DNA from: CACKLF01 sp002725175
Lineage (GTDB): Bacteria; Pseudomonadota; Alphaproteobacteria; Rhodobacterales; Rhodobacteraceae
Assembly: GCA_002725175.2 (NCBI GenBank)
Contig: PBQX02000095.1
Span: 3,762-67,761, forward strand
DNA length: 64,000 nucleotides
Direction: 5' to 3'
Shown: positions 53,639 through 63,218 of the stretch, piece by piece
Layout: each line of letters opens with the position of its first letter
Position numbering within the stretch: position 1 is the first letter of the stretch
Notes under the pieces: generated by a model
The model's input: the letters and a program-made list of their open reading frames with translations, nothing else
What the model was told of the DNA's origin: nothing
The model's database searches: none
Program-made: the position numbers and the translations under genes

Positions 53639-54937
53639 ATGACAAATGAACAAGAAAAAACCTTTAACATTGCCATAGCTGGGTTAGGAACAGTTGGCTG
53701 TGGCTTAATTAGGTTAATTGAAAAGAACAAAGATATTATAGAANTTCGAACAGGAAAAAAAATAAAAATCTTGGCNGTAAGTGCTAAGAGTAAGGAAAAA
53801 AAAAGAGCCGTTAATCTAGAAAATATAGCATGGGTTTCTGACCCAATGGAATTTACAAATTTTGATCAGGTACACTGTGTGGTAGAATTAATAGGTGGAC
53901 ATGAAGGTATAGCAAAGGATTTAGTTTTTCAGTCGATTAATAANGGNAAAAATGTGGTAACGGCAAATAAAGCCCTACTTGCTCANCATGGTCATGAAAT
54001 AGCAGTCCTTGCAGAAGAAAAAAAAGTTAATGTTTACTATGAGGCAGCAGTCGCAGGTGGAATACCCATAATCAGGACNCTAATGCAAAGCCTNTCCCCC
54101 AATAAGACAAGCCAGATAATTGGTGTAATTAATGGTACCTGCAACTATATTCTAACAGAAATGGAAAAAAANTCACTAAGTTATGAGACGGCCTTTAATA
54201 AGGCAAAAGGTCTAGGNTATGTCGAAGCGGACCCAGANTTNGATATTGGCGGAATTGATTCAGCTCACAAGNTGGCCATACTCTCAAGCATAGGTTTCAA
54301 TCAAAAAACATCATTAGAAGATATAAATACTAATGGCATAAAAGACATATCTCTTTTTGATATTAAAAGTGCAAAAGAATTAGGATTTAAGATTAAACTA
54401 TTGGCATCTGCTAAAGTAACGGAGCACGGTTTTCACCATGAAGTAGCACCCTGTCTGATTCCTCTGACAAGCCCCATAGCTCAAGTAATGGGNAGCGAAA
54501 ATATAATTTTGGTTGAAAGTGACTTCATTGGCAAAACATATTATCGAGGGGCTGGCGCTGGAGAAGGACCTACGGCATCCGCCGTTATGGCCGACCTAAT
54601 TAATATATCAGGTGACAAAGTAAAACCACTATTTGGCATACCAGAGCAGCATCTCCGAACTATAGAACATTCCATCCGAGAATTTGAAAACTCATTCTAC
54701 ATCAGAATTAGCATAAGAGATGAACCGGGCGCTCTTAGCCATATTACAGGAATTCTGGGGGAATACGGAATTTCAATTAATAGAATGAGACAAAAAGATC
54801 ATAAAGGTCTAGAAGCTCCCATTGTTTTACTTACTCATAAAACAAGTGCTGAAAAAATCAGAACATGTATCGAACAGCTTTCAAAAGATGATATCTGCAT
54901 TGGGCTACCTGTTTGTTTGAGGATCGAAGATATTTAA
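53639..54937 (+). CDS. hom: Homoserine dehydrogenase
   Basis: NAD(P)-dependent enzyme (432 aa) reducing aspartate semialdehyde to homoserine for threonine and methionine synthesis. The N-terminal IAGLGTVGCGLIRLI binds the nucleotide. VVTANKALLA, YYEAAVAGGIPIIR and GVINGTCNYILTEME are catalytic-domain signatures. A C-terminal ACT domain (DEPGALSHITGILGEYGISINRM) indicates feedback control, probably by threonine. recJ follows after 18 bases. Confidence 0.95.
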   Translation: MTNEQEKTFNIAIAGLGTVGCGLIRLIEKNKDIIEXRTGKKIKILXVSAKSKEKKRAVNLENIAWVSDPMEFTNFDQVHCVVELIGGHEGIAKDLVFQSINXXKNVVTANKALLAXHGHEIAVLAEEKKVNVYYEAAVAGGIPIIRXLMQSXSPNKTSQIIGVINGTCNYILTEMEKXSLSYETAFNKAKGLXYVEADPXXDIGGIDSAHKXAILSSIGFNQKTSLEDINTNGIKDISLFDIKSAKELGFKIKLLASAKVTEHGFHHEVAPCLIPLTSPIAQVMXSENIILVESDFIGKTYYRGAGAGEGPTASAVMADLINISGDKVKPLFGIPEQHLRTIEHSIREFENSFYIRISIRDEPGALSHITGILGEYGISINRMRQKDHKGLEAPIVLLTHKTSAEKIRTCIEQLSKDDICIGLPVCLRIEDI

Positions 54938-54955
54938 TAACTGGGTTAGTTTTAT

Positions 54956-56704
54956 ATGTGCGAAACAATACTAAATGTTTCAAGCTCTCTAGGAAACAAT
55001 AAATGGATTGGCAATAGTCTTACAGAGGATCGCCAAGCTGAATTCATAATGCANAGGTCCNATGTTTCGCTTCTTACCGCCACTGCATTAGCGATTAGAG
55101 GAATTAATCCAGAAGAGGTAGATCAATATCTAAATCCAAAGATTAAAAACCTAATGCCCGATCCGTGCCTATTATCTGATATGAGAAAAGCTTCAAATAG
55201 GTTAATTCAAGCTGTCAAAAATAAAGAAAATATAATAATTTATTCTGATTTTGATGTTGACGGTACGACGGCGGCATCATTATTGATACTTTGGCTTAGA
55301 CATTGTGGAATTGAACCAAGTCTTTATATTCCTGATCGAATTACTGAAGGTTATGGNCCTAATATAAATGCATTCACAAAATTAGCNAAAAAAAATACNC
55401 TTTTATTATGTCTTGACAGCGGNACACAAGCCTTTGAATCGGTTGANGCTGCCAATAAAGAAAATTGTGATGTCATAATAATTGATCACCATCAGGTAAA
55501 CCAAAATATTCCAAAAAGCTTCGCTTTAATAAACCCAAAAAGAAAAAATGAAGACCCAACCTTTTTTGACCTATGCACAGCTGGAATAGTTTTTTTATTT
55601 ATTGCTGATTTAAACAGAATCTCAAGAGAAGATAGTAAAAAGGAATTCAATCTCATTAACTGTATGGACCTTGTAGCCTTAGCAACTATGGCGGACGTGG
55701 TNCCTCTTAAAGGCCTAAATCGTGCCTTTGTCCAGCAAGGGATAAGAATGATTTCAAAAAACAAAAGACCTTGCTTTGAAGCATTAGCAGAGCANGCCAA
55801 CTTTAGATCTCCCATTACTGATCAGGCCTTAGCCTTCACTTTTGCACCAAGAATAAATGCTGCTGGGCGGATCAGCGATGCAAAGTTGGCTACAACATTA
55901 TTAACCACCGAAAATTTAGGCGACGCAGAAAAATATGCCAATAACTTAGAGACTTTGAATATGGAAAGGAAGAATTTGGAACAAAGCGTATTGGATTCTG
56001 CTTTGCTGCAAGCCAAAATTCAGCAAGAATCTGGGGCAAATATTCTTTGGATGTTTGAGAAGGGNTGGCACCCTGGAGTAATCGGCATAGTAGCTTCTCG
56101 AATTAAAGAANNGTTTAAAAAGCCCGCAATCGTAATAGCAATAGGCGAAAATGGAGTAGGAATTGGCTCCGCTAGATCAACGAAAGCTTTAGATATTGGT
56201 GCATGTTTTATAAAACTAAAGGAAATGAACTTACTTCTTTCTGGCGGTGGTCATAGCATGGCAGCNGGTCTAAAAATTGACTCNACTAAAATTGTCGAAG
56301 CTCAGAAAATGTTATCAAGTATTTATAAACCTATTAATCAAGAAAAAAAAGAACTTCAAATAAATGCTGTGCTTTCCACATCNGCAGTTTCAATNTCACT
56401 ATTNGAAGAACTAAATTCAGCTGGACCTTTTGGATCGGACTCTCCCTTCCCAGTCGTTGCGTTTCCTAATTGTACTATAAATCATGCTCAGATTCTGGGT
56501 GAAAAGCATATAAAGATTTCTTTCTCTAATAATTCAGGATCTCGGATTGAAGGAATCCTCTTTAATGACCTNGGTTCNGACATAGGTCAATTCTTGATTA
56601 GTAAACAGAAAGGAAAGGCTCACATCGNCGGACGCGTGGAAATAAATGAATGGGGAGGGCGAAAGAGAATTAATTTAATTATAATGGATGTAGCTAGCCA
56701 ATAA
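54956..56704 (+). CDS. recJ: Single-stranded-DNA exonuclease RecJ
   Basis: 5'-3' single-strand exonuclease of the DHH family (582 aa), used in recombination and repair. Motif I is SDFDVDGTTAASLL, motif III is IIDHHQ, and ALATMADV is motif IV; a masked residue lies in motif II (CLDS.T). The DHHA1 domain has LLSGGGHSMA.GL. Length is normal. It follows hom, and a tRNA-Glu gene follows it, an order familiar from Rhodobacterales. Several N bases mask residues without frameshift. Confidence 0.93.
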   Translation: MCETILNVSSSLGNNKWIGNSLTEDRQAEFIMXRSXVSLLTATALAIRGINPEEVDQYLNPKIKNLMPDPCLLSDMRKASNRLIQAVKNKENIIIYSDFDVDGTTAASLLILWLRHCGIEPSLYIPDRITEGYXPNINAFTKLXKKNXLLLCLDSXTQAFESVXAANKENCDVIIIDHHQVNQNIPKSFALINPKRKNEDPTFFDLCTAGIVFLFIADLNRISREDSKKEFNLINCMDLVALATMADVXPLKGLNRAFVQQGIRMISKNKRPCFEALAEXANFRSPITDQALAFTFAPRINAAGRISDAKLATTLLTTENLGDAEKYANNLETLNMERKNLEQSVLDSALLQAKIQQESGANILWMFEKXWHPGVIGIVASRIKEXFKKPAIVIAIGENGVGIGSARSTKALDIGACFIKLKEMNLLLSGGGHSMAXGLKIDXTKIVEAQKMLSSIYKPINQEKKELQINAVLSTXAVSXSLXEELNSAGPFGSDSPFPVVAFPNCTINHAQILGEKHIKISFSNNSGSRIEGILFNDXGXDIGQFLISKQKGKAHIXGRVEINEWGGRKRINLIIMDVASQ

Positions 56705-56764
56705 AGAAATTATAAGATTTCTCTTGCAAGTATACGATGTCAGAAGTAAATATGTCANCACCGT

Positions 56765-56839
56765 GCGCCCTTCGTCTATCGGTTAGGACGCCAGATTTTC
56801 ATTCTGGAAAGAGGGGTTCGATTCCCCTAGGGCGTACCA
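56765..56839 (+). tRNA. tRNA-Glu (anticodon TTC)
   Basis: A complete cloverleaf can be drawn. The acceptor stem GCGCCCT pairs with AGGGCGT, with a G-U at the first pair. The anticodon stem CCAGA/TCTGG encloses the loop TTTTCAT, whose central triplet is TTC, and the T arm is GAGGGGTTCGATTCCCCT. The discriminator is A (56836) and CCA is encoded (56837-56839). It lies 60 bases after recJ and points toward the convergent oxidoreductase gene. Confidence 0.96.
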
Positions 56840-56864
56840 TAAAACAAAGAAGTNTTAAACTTAA

Positions 56865-58172
56865 TCAAGGAAGTTTATCNTTTAAGGCATAATAGGACAT
56901 ACCCAGAACTAATAAGGGCCAACGCATTAAATGTCCCCCNGGAAACTTTAATTGCGGCAAACTAGCCATAATATCAAACTTTTCTGCTTGACCCGAAATA
57001 GCNTCGGCTAAAATCTTTCCTGCAAAAGTTGCCATTGCAACGCCATGTCCAGAATATCCTGAGGCAGAAAAAATATTACGNCCTACCCTGCGAAAGGAAG
57101 GAAGTCTATTTTGGGTAACAGCGAGAGTTCCTCCCCATGCATAATCAACCTTTATATCCTTTAAATATGGAAATACCTTTAACATNGGCACATGAGCCTT
57201 TTTCGTTATGGAAAGCGGAAACCTATACCTATAGCTTTCACCTCCACCAAAAAGAAGGCGGCTATCAGAAGATAACCTAAAATAATTTACAACAAATTTN
57301 CTATCATGAACTGCTACATCATCNCTGATTAATCTTCTTGCCAATTTTTCATCAAGTGGTTCAGTAGCTAGGATATAATTATTAATAGGCATAATCCATG
57401 AACTAATTCTTTTATCCAAACGACCAATGTATCCATTNCACCCTATAACAGCATATTTTGAATTTAATTTCACTCCGTTTTCAAGTTCAATTGAAATTTC
57501 TTTCTCCTCGGAAATTTTTATGACCCTTGATTTTTCAAAAATTTTTACCCCAATTTTTTTTGCAGCTTCAGACAGCCCTAGNGCAAAGTTTAATGGATGA
57601 ATATGTGCTCCCCCGTTATCTTGAAGGCCNCCATAGTACATTTCTGATCCAAGTCGTGCCCTAAGCTGCTCTTTGTTAAGAAATTCCATTTTTTCATATT
57701 TATAAACTGNACTCATATGTTCAACTTCCCGCTCATACTCCCAGACATTTCTTTTACGAAATTCAACATCAAGAATTCCAGGCTTATAATCACAAGAAAT
57801 ATTGTATTTATTAATTAAGCCTAAAACATCTNTACTTGCNTCCAAACCTATATTCCAAAGATCCTTAGCCTTTGAAATTCCAAACTTTTTTTCCAAATAA
57901 AATTGATCCCGTCGCTGGCCAACACCGACTTGNCCCCCATTCCTTCCGGATGCACCAAAGCCCACTCGCCTTGCTTCTAGGAGTACTACGCTAAAGCCTC
58001 TTTCTTTCAACCTTATTGCTGTGGACAAGCCTGTAAAACCGCCTCCTATTACACAAACATCACAGGATAGATTGTCTTTTAATGGAGAGAAATTATTTAT
58101 TTTATTTCTTGAAGCAAAGTAATAAGAATTAGGGTGCTCCCCAGACGGATCGTTTATGGTTAATAAGTCCAT
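56865..58172 (-). CDS. puuB: FAD-dependent oxidoreductase, gamma-glutamylputrescine oxidase-like
   Basis: DAO-family flavoenzyme (435 aa) expected to oxidise gamma-glutamylputrescine made by the neighbouring PuuA-like enzyme. The start at 58172 is chosen because it overlaps the upstream stop as TAATG and gives the familiar N-terminus MDLLTINDPSGEHPNSYY; an ATG at 58205 would overlap more. The FAD dinucleotide fold is CDVCVIGGGFTGLSTAIRL, with ARRVGFGASGRNG after it. The C-terminal FSASGYSGHGVAMATFAGKI is typical. Related amine or amino-acid oxidases are possible, but the cluster supports polyamine use. Confidence 0.82.
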   Translation of the reverse strand: MDLLTINDPSGEHPNSYYFASRNKINNFSPLKDNLSCDVCVIGGGFTGLSTAIRLKERGFSVVLLEARRVGFGASGRNGXQVGVGQRRDQFYLEKKFGISKAKDLWNIGLXASXDVLGLINKYNISCDYKPGILDVEFRKRNVWEYEREVEHMSXVYKYEKMEFLNKEQLRARLGSEMYYXGLQDNGGAHIHPLNFXLGLSEAAKKIGVKIFEKSRVIKISEEKEISIELENGVKLNSKYAVIGXNGYIGRLDKRISSWIMPINNYILATEPLDEKLARRLIXDDVAVHDXKFVVNYFRLSSDSRLLFGGGESYRYRFPLSITKKAHVXMLKVFPYLKDIKVDYAWGGTLAVTQNRLPSFRRVXRNIFSASGYSGHGVAMATFAGKILAXAISGQAEKFDIMASLPQLKFXGGHLMRWPLLVLGMSYYALXDKLP

Positions 58173-59530
58173 TAAACATTTAAGAGCAAGTGTTCTCGCT
58201 CCCAAGGACTGATAAATTGCATAAATGCCTCAGCCTCATGTCTCTTAACCGAACCAAACACATCGCAAAAGCTCTTTCCAAATAACTTCTTCATTTCACG
58301 TGACTTCTCAAAAAAATCTAAACTTTCTGACAAACTGCGCGGCAAAGCTCTCTCCATATCATATGCTTCAAAAGCCACGGGTTCCCGGGCATTTATCTTA
58401 TTTACCATCCCTAAGTAACCGCAAGCTAAGGAAGCTGCTATAGCTAAATATGGATTACAATCCATACCGACAACCCTATTTTCTATTCTCAAATCTATTG
58501 GCTCGGAGACCGGTATCCGAAGACCGGTAGTTCTATTGTCACGTGCCCATTCAAGGTTAATGGGAGCAGAATGATTTGCAACATATCTCCTATAAGAATT
58601 GACATTTGGAGCCATCATACAGAGTGCGCTTGGTATATATTTTTGAAGACCGCCTAAGAACCAATAGAAAAAGTTACTTGGCTCATCATCTTTATCACAA
58701 AATAAGTTTTTGCCAGTCTTTGAATCTACCACTGACTGATGGATATGCATTGCGCTTCCAGGTTGCTCTTCCATCGGTTTTGCCATAAAAGTCGCAAAAC
58801 ATTTTTGCTTAAGTGCTGCTTCCCGAATAGACCTTTTGAAAAAAAACACCTGATCAGCTAATTGTAAAGGGTCCCCGTGCACAAGATTAATTTCTACCTG
58901 TCCGGCTCCGCCTTCTTGAATAATTGTATCTATACCAAACCCTTGTGCCTCAGCAAAATCGTAGATATCATCAATTACTGGACCGTACTCATCAACTGCC
59001 ATCATAGAGTATGTTTGTCTGGAGGCCACAGTGCGGCCAGATCTTCCAGTTGAAGGTTCAATTTTCTTTGTAGGATCTGTATTAGGGTTTATAAGATAAA
59101 ATTCCATTTCTGGTGCTATAACTGGCTTCCAACCTTTTTTCTTATATAACTTCAAAATCTTTTTTAGAATATTTCTAGGGACGAGCTCATGCGGAGTTCC
59201 ATCCGAATTATAAACATCATGAATCACTTGCAACGTAATGTCATCCGACCATGGGGAGCAAACTGCAGCCTTATAATCTGGAACTAAAAACATATCGCTT
59301 TCCGTCCATTGCCCTTTGATGTTCATATCAACATAATCTCCTGATATAGTTTGATAAAATATGGATTCAGGAAGTAGTACTTTATTCTCTTTTTGAAACT
59401 TTACCCAAGGCATTGCCTTACCTCTTGAGACTCCAGACAAATCAGAAATGATGCATTCTACTTCCTCGATTTTTCTTTTATTTAGCCAATCTNGAAAAGC
59501 TTTAGGGAATTTTTTTATCTGTGCCGTCAT
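58172..59530 (-). CDS. puuA: Glutamine synthetase family: gamma-glutamylputrescine synthetase-like
   Basis: Type I glutamine-synthetase-fold ligase (452 aa), predicted to join glutamate to putrescine or a similar amine with ATP. CIISDLSGVSRGKAMP opens the beta-grasp domain. APEMEFYLI holds the metal-binding glutamate and QEGGAGQVEINLVHGDPL a second metal site. GSAMHIHQS binds ATP, and NRTTGLRIPVSEP with RIENRVVG completes the catalytic domain. There is no adenylylation-site tyrosine loop of the housekeeping GlnA. The flanking oxidase, agmatinase and transport genes point to polyamines. Another amine, such as ethanolamine, is not ruled out. Confidence 0.83.
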   Translation of the reverse strand: MTAQIKKFPKAFXDWLNKRKIEEVECIISDLSGVSRGKAMPWVKFQKENKVLLPESIFYQTISGDYVDMNIKGQWTESDMFLVPDYKAAVCSPWSDDITLQVIHDVYNSDGTPHELVPRNILKKILKLYKKKGWKPVIAPEMEFYLINPNTDPTKKIEPSTGRSGRTVASRQTYSMMAVDEYGPVIDDIYDFAEAQGFGIDTIIQEGGAGQVEINLVHGDPLQLADQVFFFKRSIREAALKQKCFATFMAKPMEEQPGSAMHIHQSVVDSKTGKNLFCDKDDEPSNFFYWFLGGLQKYIPSALCMMAPNVNSYRRYVANHSAPINLEWARDNRTTGLRIPVSEPIDLRIENRVVGMDCNPYLAIAASLACGYLGMVNKINAREPVAFEAYDMERALPRSLSESLDFFEKSREMKKLFGKSFCDVFGSVKRHEAEAFMQFISPWEREHLLLNV

Positions 59531-59540
59531 AACAATACCT

Positions 59541-60509
59541 TTAAACTTTTCCTATTTCTGTTTTTTGTGCGCCATTTTTTATAGCAAGCAAACATAGCCA
59601 ATCATGTGCTACTGTAGCTGCCGCAAGTGCCGTAATTTCAGAATTATCATATGGCGGTGAAACTTCTACAATGTCCATGCCAATCAAATTCATATCACCC
59701 AAACATCTTATTAACTCAAATGCTTGCCAGGAGGCCAATCCTCCNGGAACAGGCGTCCCAGTCCCTGGAGCAAAAGCAGGATCCAAACCATCAACATCGA
59801 AAGAAATATACAATGGTTTTTCTCCTGCCCTATCCTTAATCGTCTTAATAGTTGCGTCTAAACCATTCCTNTGAATCCAGGGTGCTGTTAAAATTTCAAA
59901 GCCGTAGTCATCATAATTCACGGTTCTNAANCCTACCTGAGTTGATGAAGAAGCATCGATTATTCCTTCACTTACTCCCCTTGAAAACATAGTTCCATGA
60001 TCTAATCTTTTGCCATCATCAGGCCAAGTATCACAATGTGCATCAAACTGAAGAAGTGCTATTGGTCCATGAAACTCAGCATGTGCCTTGATTAGTGGAT
60101 AAGAAACAAAATGGTCTCCTCCAAATGTAAGAAGCTTAACTTTACTACTCAAAATATTTTTCGCATGCTGAAATATCGTATCTGATATTGTTTCTGGATT
60201 ATGTGGATCTAGGTAACAATCACCCCAATCTACTACNTTTAGATTTTCGTGTAGTTCTATGCCAAAAGGAAATGAACTTAACTCTGCTAACTGGACTGAC
60301 GCTGCCCTTATTGACTGAGGACCAAAACGGCACCCTGGCCTAAAAGTGACTGCACCATCATAAGGAATTCCACTAACTGCTACATCAACGTTTTCTAAAT
60401 TTCTTGTGTACCTACGCCTCAGGAAACTTTGCGCGCCAGCATAGGTCATTTCTTTCCACATTTGGTTATTTTGATCACTTCTAAATGCCTGATCACCGAA
60501 TTTTGTCAT
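59541..60509 (-). CDS. speB: Agmatinase/ureohydrolase family enzyme
   Basis: Manganese-dependent ureohydrolase (322 aa), probably agmatinase, releasing urea and putrescine. Metal ligands can be placed: His133 in GGDHFVSYPL, Asp156, His158 and Asp160 in FDAHCDTW, and the two Asp of SFDVDGLDPAFAPGTGTP. GIPYDGAVTFRPGCRFGPQ is the typical N-terminal region of the SpeB branch. It is 10 bases upstream of the puuA-like gene on the same strand and would supply its putrescine. Guanidinobutyrase or guanidinopropionase are related alternatives. Confidence 0.85.
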   Translation of the reverse strand: MTKFGDQAFRSDQNNQMWKEMTYAGAQSFLRRRYTRNLENVDVAVSGIPYDGAVTFRPGCRFGPQSIRAASVQLAELSSFPFGIELHENLXVVDWGDCYLDPHNPETISDTIFQHAKNILSSKVKLLTFGGDHFVSYPLIKAHAEFHGPIALLQFDAHCDTWPDDGKRLDHGTMFSRGVSEGIIDASSSTQVXXRTVNYDDYGFEILTAPWIXRNGLDATIKTIKDRAGEKPLYISFDVDGLDPAFAPGTGTPVXGGLASWQAFELIRCLGDMNLIGMDIVEVSPPYDNSEITALAAATVAHDWLCLLAIKNGAQKTEIGKV

Positions 60510-60675
60510 TTTTGGTTTCCATATTTGATCATTTTTATGTTTTCTTTTAAAACTTGCCCGTTCCTATTTTTCTGCTCTTGTATTATAACATCTAAATAAA
60601 GATAATTGAAATATACCCAAAGAGGTTCCTTATAGAAACTCATTATACAAATAAGAATGCGGAGCAAACTAAATT

Positions 60676-62040
60676 ATGGATACTAATTCAAAATTAAACA
60701 ACTGGGAAGACCCGCATTATGTTCACCCTTGGCATGATTTTAAGAAAGAAGCAAATCATTTTGCTTTAGCATCTAAGGGAGAAGGTATCTACATTTATGA
60801 CCAAAATGGAAGCCGGCACATAGATGGACCAGGAGGAATGTGGTGTGTTAATCTTGGGTACGGACGAACAGAAATAGCTGATGCAATTAGCGAACAAGCA
60901 AAAAGACTACCCTATTGTAGTCCTTGGTACTACAGCAATGAGCCAGCTGCTAACCTTGCAAAAAAGATAGCTGAAAGAACCCCAGGAGATTTAAACAACG
61001 TCTTTTTTACGACCTGCGGTTCAACAGCGATAGATAGTGCGCTTAGGTTTGTTCAATTTTACTTCAACTTCCTTGACCAGCCTCAAAAAAAGACAGTTAT
61101 CGCAAGAGATAAAGGATACCATGGATCCACTTACTTTGCGGCAAGTATTTCTGGAAAAGAACGCGATAAAAGAAAGCTGGATACACTCTCCGAAAATGTT
61201 TCTTTTTTATCCGATGTTAACCCCAATTTGCGGGACACTAATGAAACAGAAAGCCAANGGTGTGATAAAAAGGTAGCCGAACTGGAGGAAAAAATTCTAG
61301 AACTTGGCGCAGAAAATGTGGCGGCATTTGTTGCGGAACCAATCTTAGCATCAGGAGGTGTAGTTATACCTCCAAAAGGATATCACAAAAGAACAAAAAC
61401 AATTTGTGAGAAGTATGAAGTTCTNTACATCTCAGACGAGGTGGTAACTGGTTTNGGAAGACTGGGACATTGGTTTGCTTCAGAAGAGGTTTTTGACATC
61501 ATTCCTGATATTATTACATGTGCAAAGGGGCTTACATCTGGGTATATTCCTATGGGAGCTACTATTATTTCAAACAAATTAATGCAGAACCTCCAAAATA
61601 CAAACTACGAGGAAATAATTTTTTCTAATGGATTTACATATTCAGGTCATCCAGTATCTGCTGCAGCCGGCTTAAAAGTAATTGAGATAATGGAAAGAGA
61701 AAATACTTTACAGCACGTACAATCTATTACTCCCCTTTTTCAGGAGAGGCTAAAAGCAATTGAAACAAAATTCTCAATCGTAAAAGAAGCTCGAGGNATA
61801 GGTTTACTAGGATGCTTAGAAGGAAATATTGGCACCGCTACAACAGAGGAATCAAAATTGAAAAAAGACTACGATTTTGGCTCATTAATCGATAAAGCTG
61901 CTGAAAAACGTGGTTTGATCATTAGGCCTATCATAAATATGTGTGTATTTTCTCCTCCCCTCACAATAACTAAAGAGGAAATTAACATACTTTTCGATAT
62001 TCTTGAGGAATCATTGAAAGAGGTGGAAAATACCATTTAG
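60676..62040 (+). CDS. Class III aminotransferase, putrescine:pyruvate (SpuC-like)
   Basis: PLP-dependent aminotransferase (454 aa). The N-terminus YVHPWHDFKKEANHFALASKGEGIYIYD and GPGGMWCVNLGYGR are like polyamine transaminases such as SpuC. The PLP lysine is in TCAKGLTSGYIPMGA, the aspartate in ISDEVVTG, and FSNGFTYSGHPVSAAAG completes the substrate site. It is divergent from the agmatinase gene across a 166-base gap that must hold both promoters, and it precedes the polyamine-binding protein gene. GGAG lies 12 bases before the ATG. Confidence 0.84.
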   Translation: MDTNSKLNNWEDPHYVHPWHDFKKEANHFALASKGEGIYIYDQNGSRHIDGPGGMWCVNLGYGRTEIADAISEQAKRLPYCSPWYYSNEPAANLAKKIAERTPGDLNNVFFTTCGSTAIDSALRFVQFYFNFLDQPQKKTVIARDKGYHGSTYFAASISGKERDKRKLDTLSENVSFLSDVNPNLRDTNETESQXCDKKVAELEEKILELGAENVAAFVAEPILASGGVVIPPKGYHKRTKTICEKYEVXYISDEVVTGXGRLGHWFASEEVFDIIPDIITCAKGLTSGYIPMGATIISNKLMQNLQNTNYEEIIFSNGFTYSGHPVSAAAGLKVIEIMERENTLQHVQSITPLFQERLKAIETKFSIVKEARXIGLLGCLEGNIGTATTEESKLKKDYDFGSLIDKAAEKRGLIIRPIINMCVFSPPLTITKEEINILFDILEESLKEVENTI

Positions 62041-62129
62041 NTCAAATTTCTATAGACTCTCAGCTATTTTATCTATTTTATATTCAATACAATATAAATT
62101 ATTAATCTCATTGAGTGGGGTAAACCAAC

Positions 62130-63176
62130 ATGAAAAAAATTCTTAGCTATTTAGTTTCGACTGCTGTTTTATTGTTCTCAGGTGCAGCATTTGCAGAGGA
62201 CAGTGAATTGGTAGTTTTTGACTGGGGCGGATATGAAGACCCTGGTTTCTTTCAAGCCTATATTGATAAATATGGCGATGCACCAACATATTCATTCTTT
62301 TCTGACGAAGAAGAAGCTTTTCAAAAAGTAAGAGCTGGGTTCCGAGCTGATTTAGGGCACCCTTGCTCGCAATCGGTTGTTAAGTGGAGGAATGCAGGCA
62401 TTATCGTACCTATAGATACTTCTCGTCTTTCAAATTGGGANAAAGTAATGCCCGAATTTGCAAACATGGAAGGTTGGAATGTTGATGGAAAACAGTGGGC
62501 CGTACCAATTGATTGGGGCGCAACNGCTTTAACTTACAATACTGAAGAAGTGAGTGCTGAAGAAGCTTCGTCTCTGTATGTATTTGCAGATCCAAAATTT
62601 CAAGACCGAGTATCACTAGTTGATAATGTTGACGATGCTTATGCATTGGGCTTTTTAGCTGTTGGCGTAAGGGATTGGAATAAAGCAACGGATGCTGACT
62701 TTGATAAAGCTTCCGCTTTTTTAAGAGACGTGCATAAAAATGTTAGAACATACCATGCTGATGGCGCGGAAGGTTCTGCATTAATGGCAAGTGGCGAAAT
62801 CTTACTAGAGTGGACTTGGAATGAAGTTGCAGCAACTTTGGGTTGGGACGGGCTTCCTGTAGCAATGAATCGTGACACTAAAGAAGGATCTTCAACTTGG
62901 GTGTGTGGATATACTATGATGAAAGATGCCCCAGGATCAGAGCAAAAGGCTTATGATTTTCTTGACGCTTGGCTAGCTGACTCTTCTGCTGAATACATTG
63001 TAACAGAGTGGGGTTATGGCCACTCCAATGGTAAAGTAATGGCTGCAATTGGTGAAGAAAACGGCTTTGGCTCTCTAGATAGCTATGCTGCAAATACTCT
63101 ATGGCAGTCACCTACTTCTCCGGCATTGCGTGAAAAAATGATTAAGGAATGGGAACTCATCAAAAGTGGTTTCTAG
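62130..63176 (+). CDS. Periplasmic spermidine/putrescine-type binding protein
   Basis: Secreted solute-binding protein (348 aa) of the PotD/PotF family. A clear signal peptide runs to residue 22 with AFA before the cleavage point. LVVFDWGGYEDPGFFQAYIDKYG opens the mature chain, with the aromatic WGGY typical of the family. WAVPIDWGA.ALTYNTE and LEWTWNE provide further ligand-pocket acidic and aromatic residues. It would capture polyamines for an ABC transporter whose ATPase gene lies next to it on the opposite strand. The exact ligand is not readable. Confidence 0.87.
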   Translation: MKKILSYLVSTAVLLFSGAAFAEDSELVVFDWGGYEDPGFFQAYIDKYGDAPTYSFFSDEEEAFQKVRAGFRADLGHPCSQSVVKWRNAGIIVPIDTSRLSNWXKVMPEFANMEGWNVDGKQWAVPIDWGAXALTYNTEEVSAEEASSLYVFADPKFQDRVSLVDNVDDAYALGFLAVGVRDWNKATDADFDKASAFLRDVHKNVRTYHADGAEGSALMASGEILLEWTWNEVAATLGWDGLPVAMNRDTKEGSSTWVCGYTMMKDAPGSEQKAYDFLDAWLADSSAEYIVTEWGYGHSNGKVMAAIGEENGFGSLDSYAANTLWQSPTSPALREKMIKEWELIKSGF

Positions 63177-63193
63177 GGTAATTTTATTAATTT

Positions 63194-63215
63194 CAGAGGC
63201 GAGACTTCGCCTCTG
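63194..63215. terminator. Hairpin between convergent polyamine-transport genes
   Basis: A perfect 9-bp stem (CAGAGGCGA with its complement) and a four-base loop GACT lie between the binding-protein stop and the potA-like stop. Neither side has a real U-run, so it is at best a weak, possibly bidirectional, terminator. Confidence 0.6.
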
Positions 63216-63218
63216 ATT

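Noticed and set aside
56705..56722. Terminator after recJ (AGAAAT/ATTTCT hairpin)
   Set aside because: Six A/T-rich pairs without a U-run; too weak to call.
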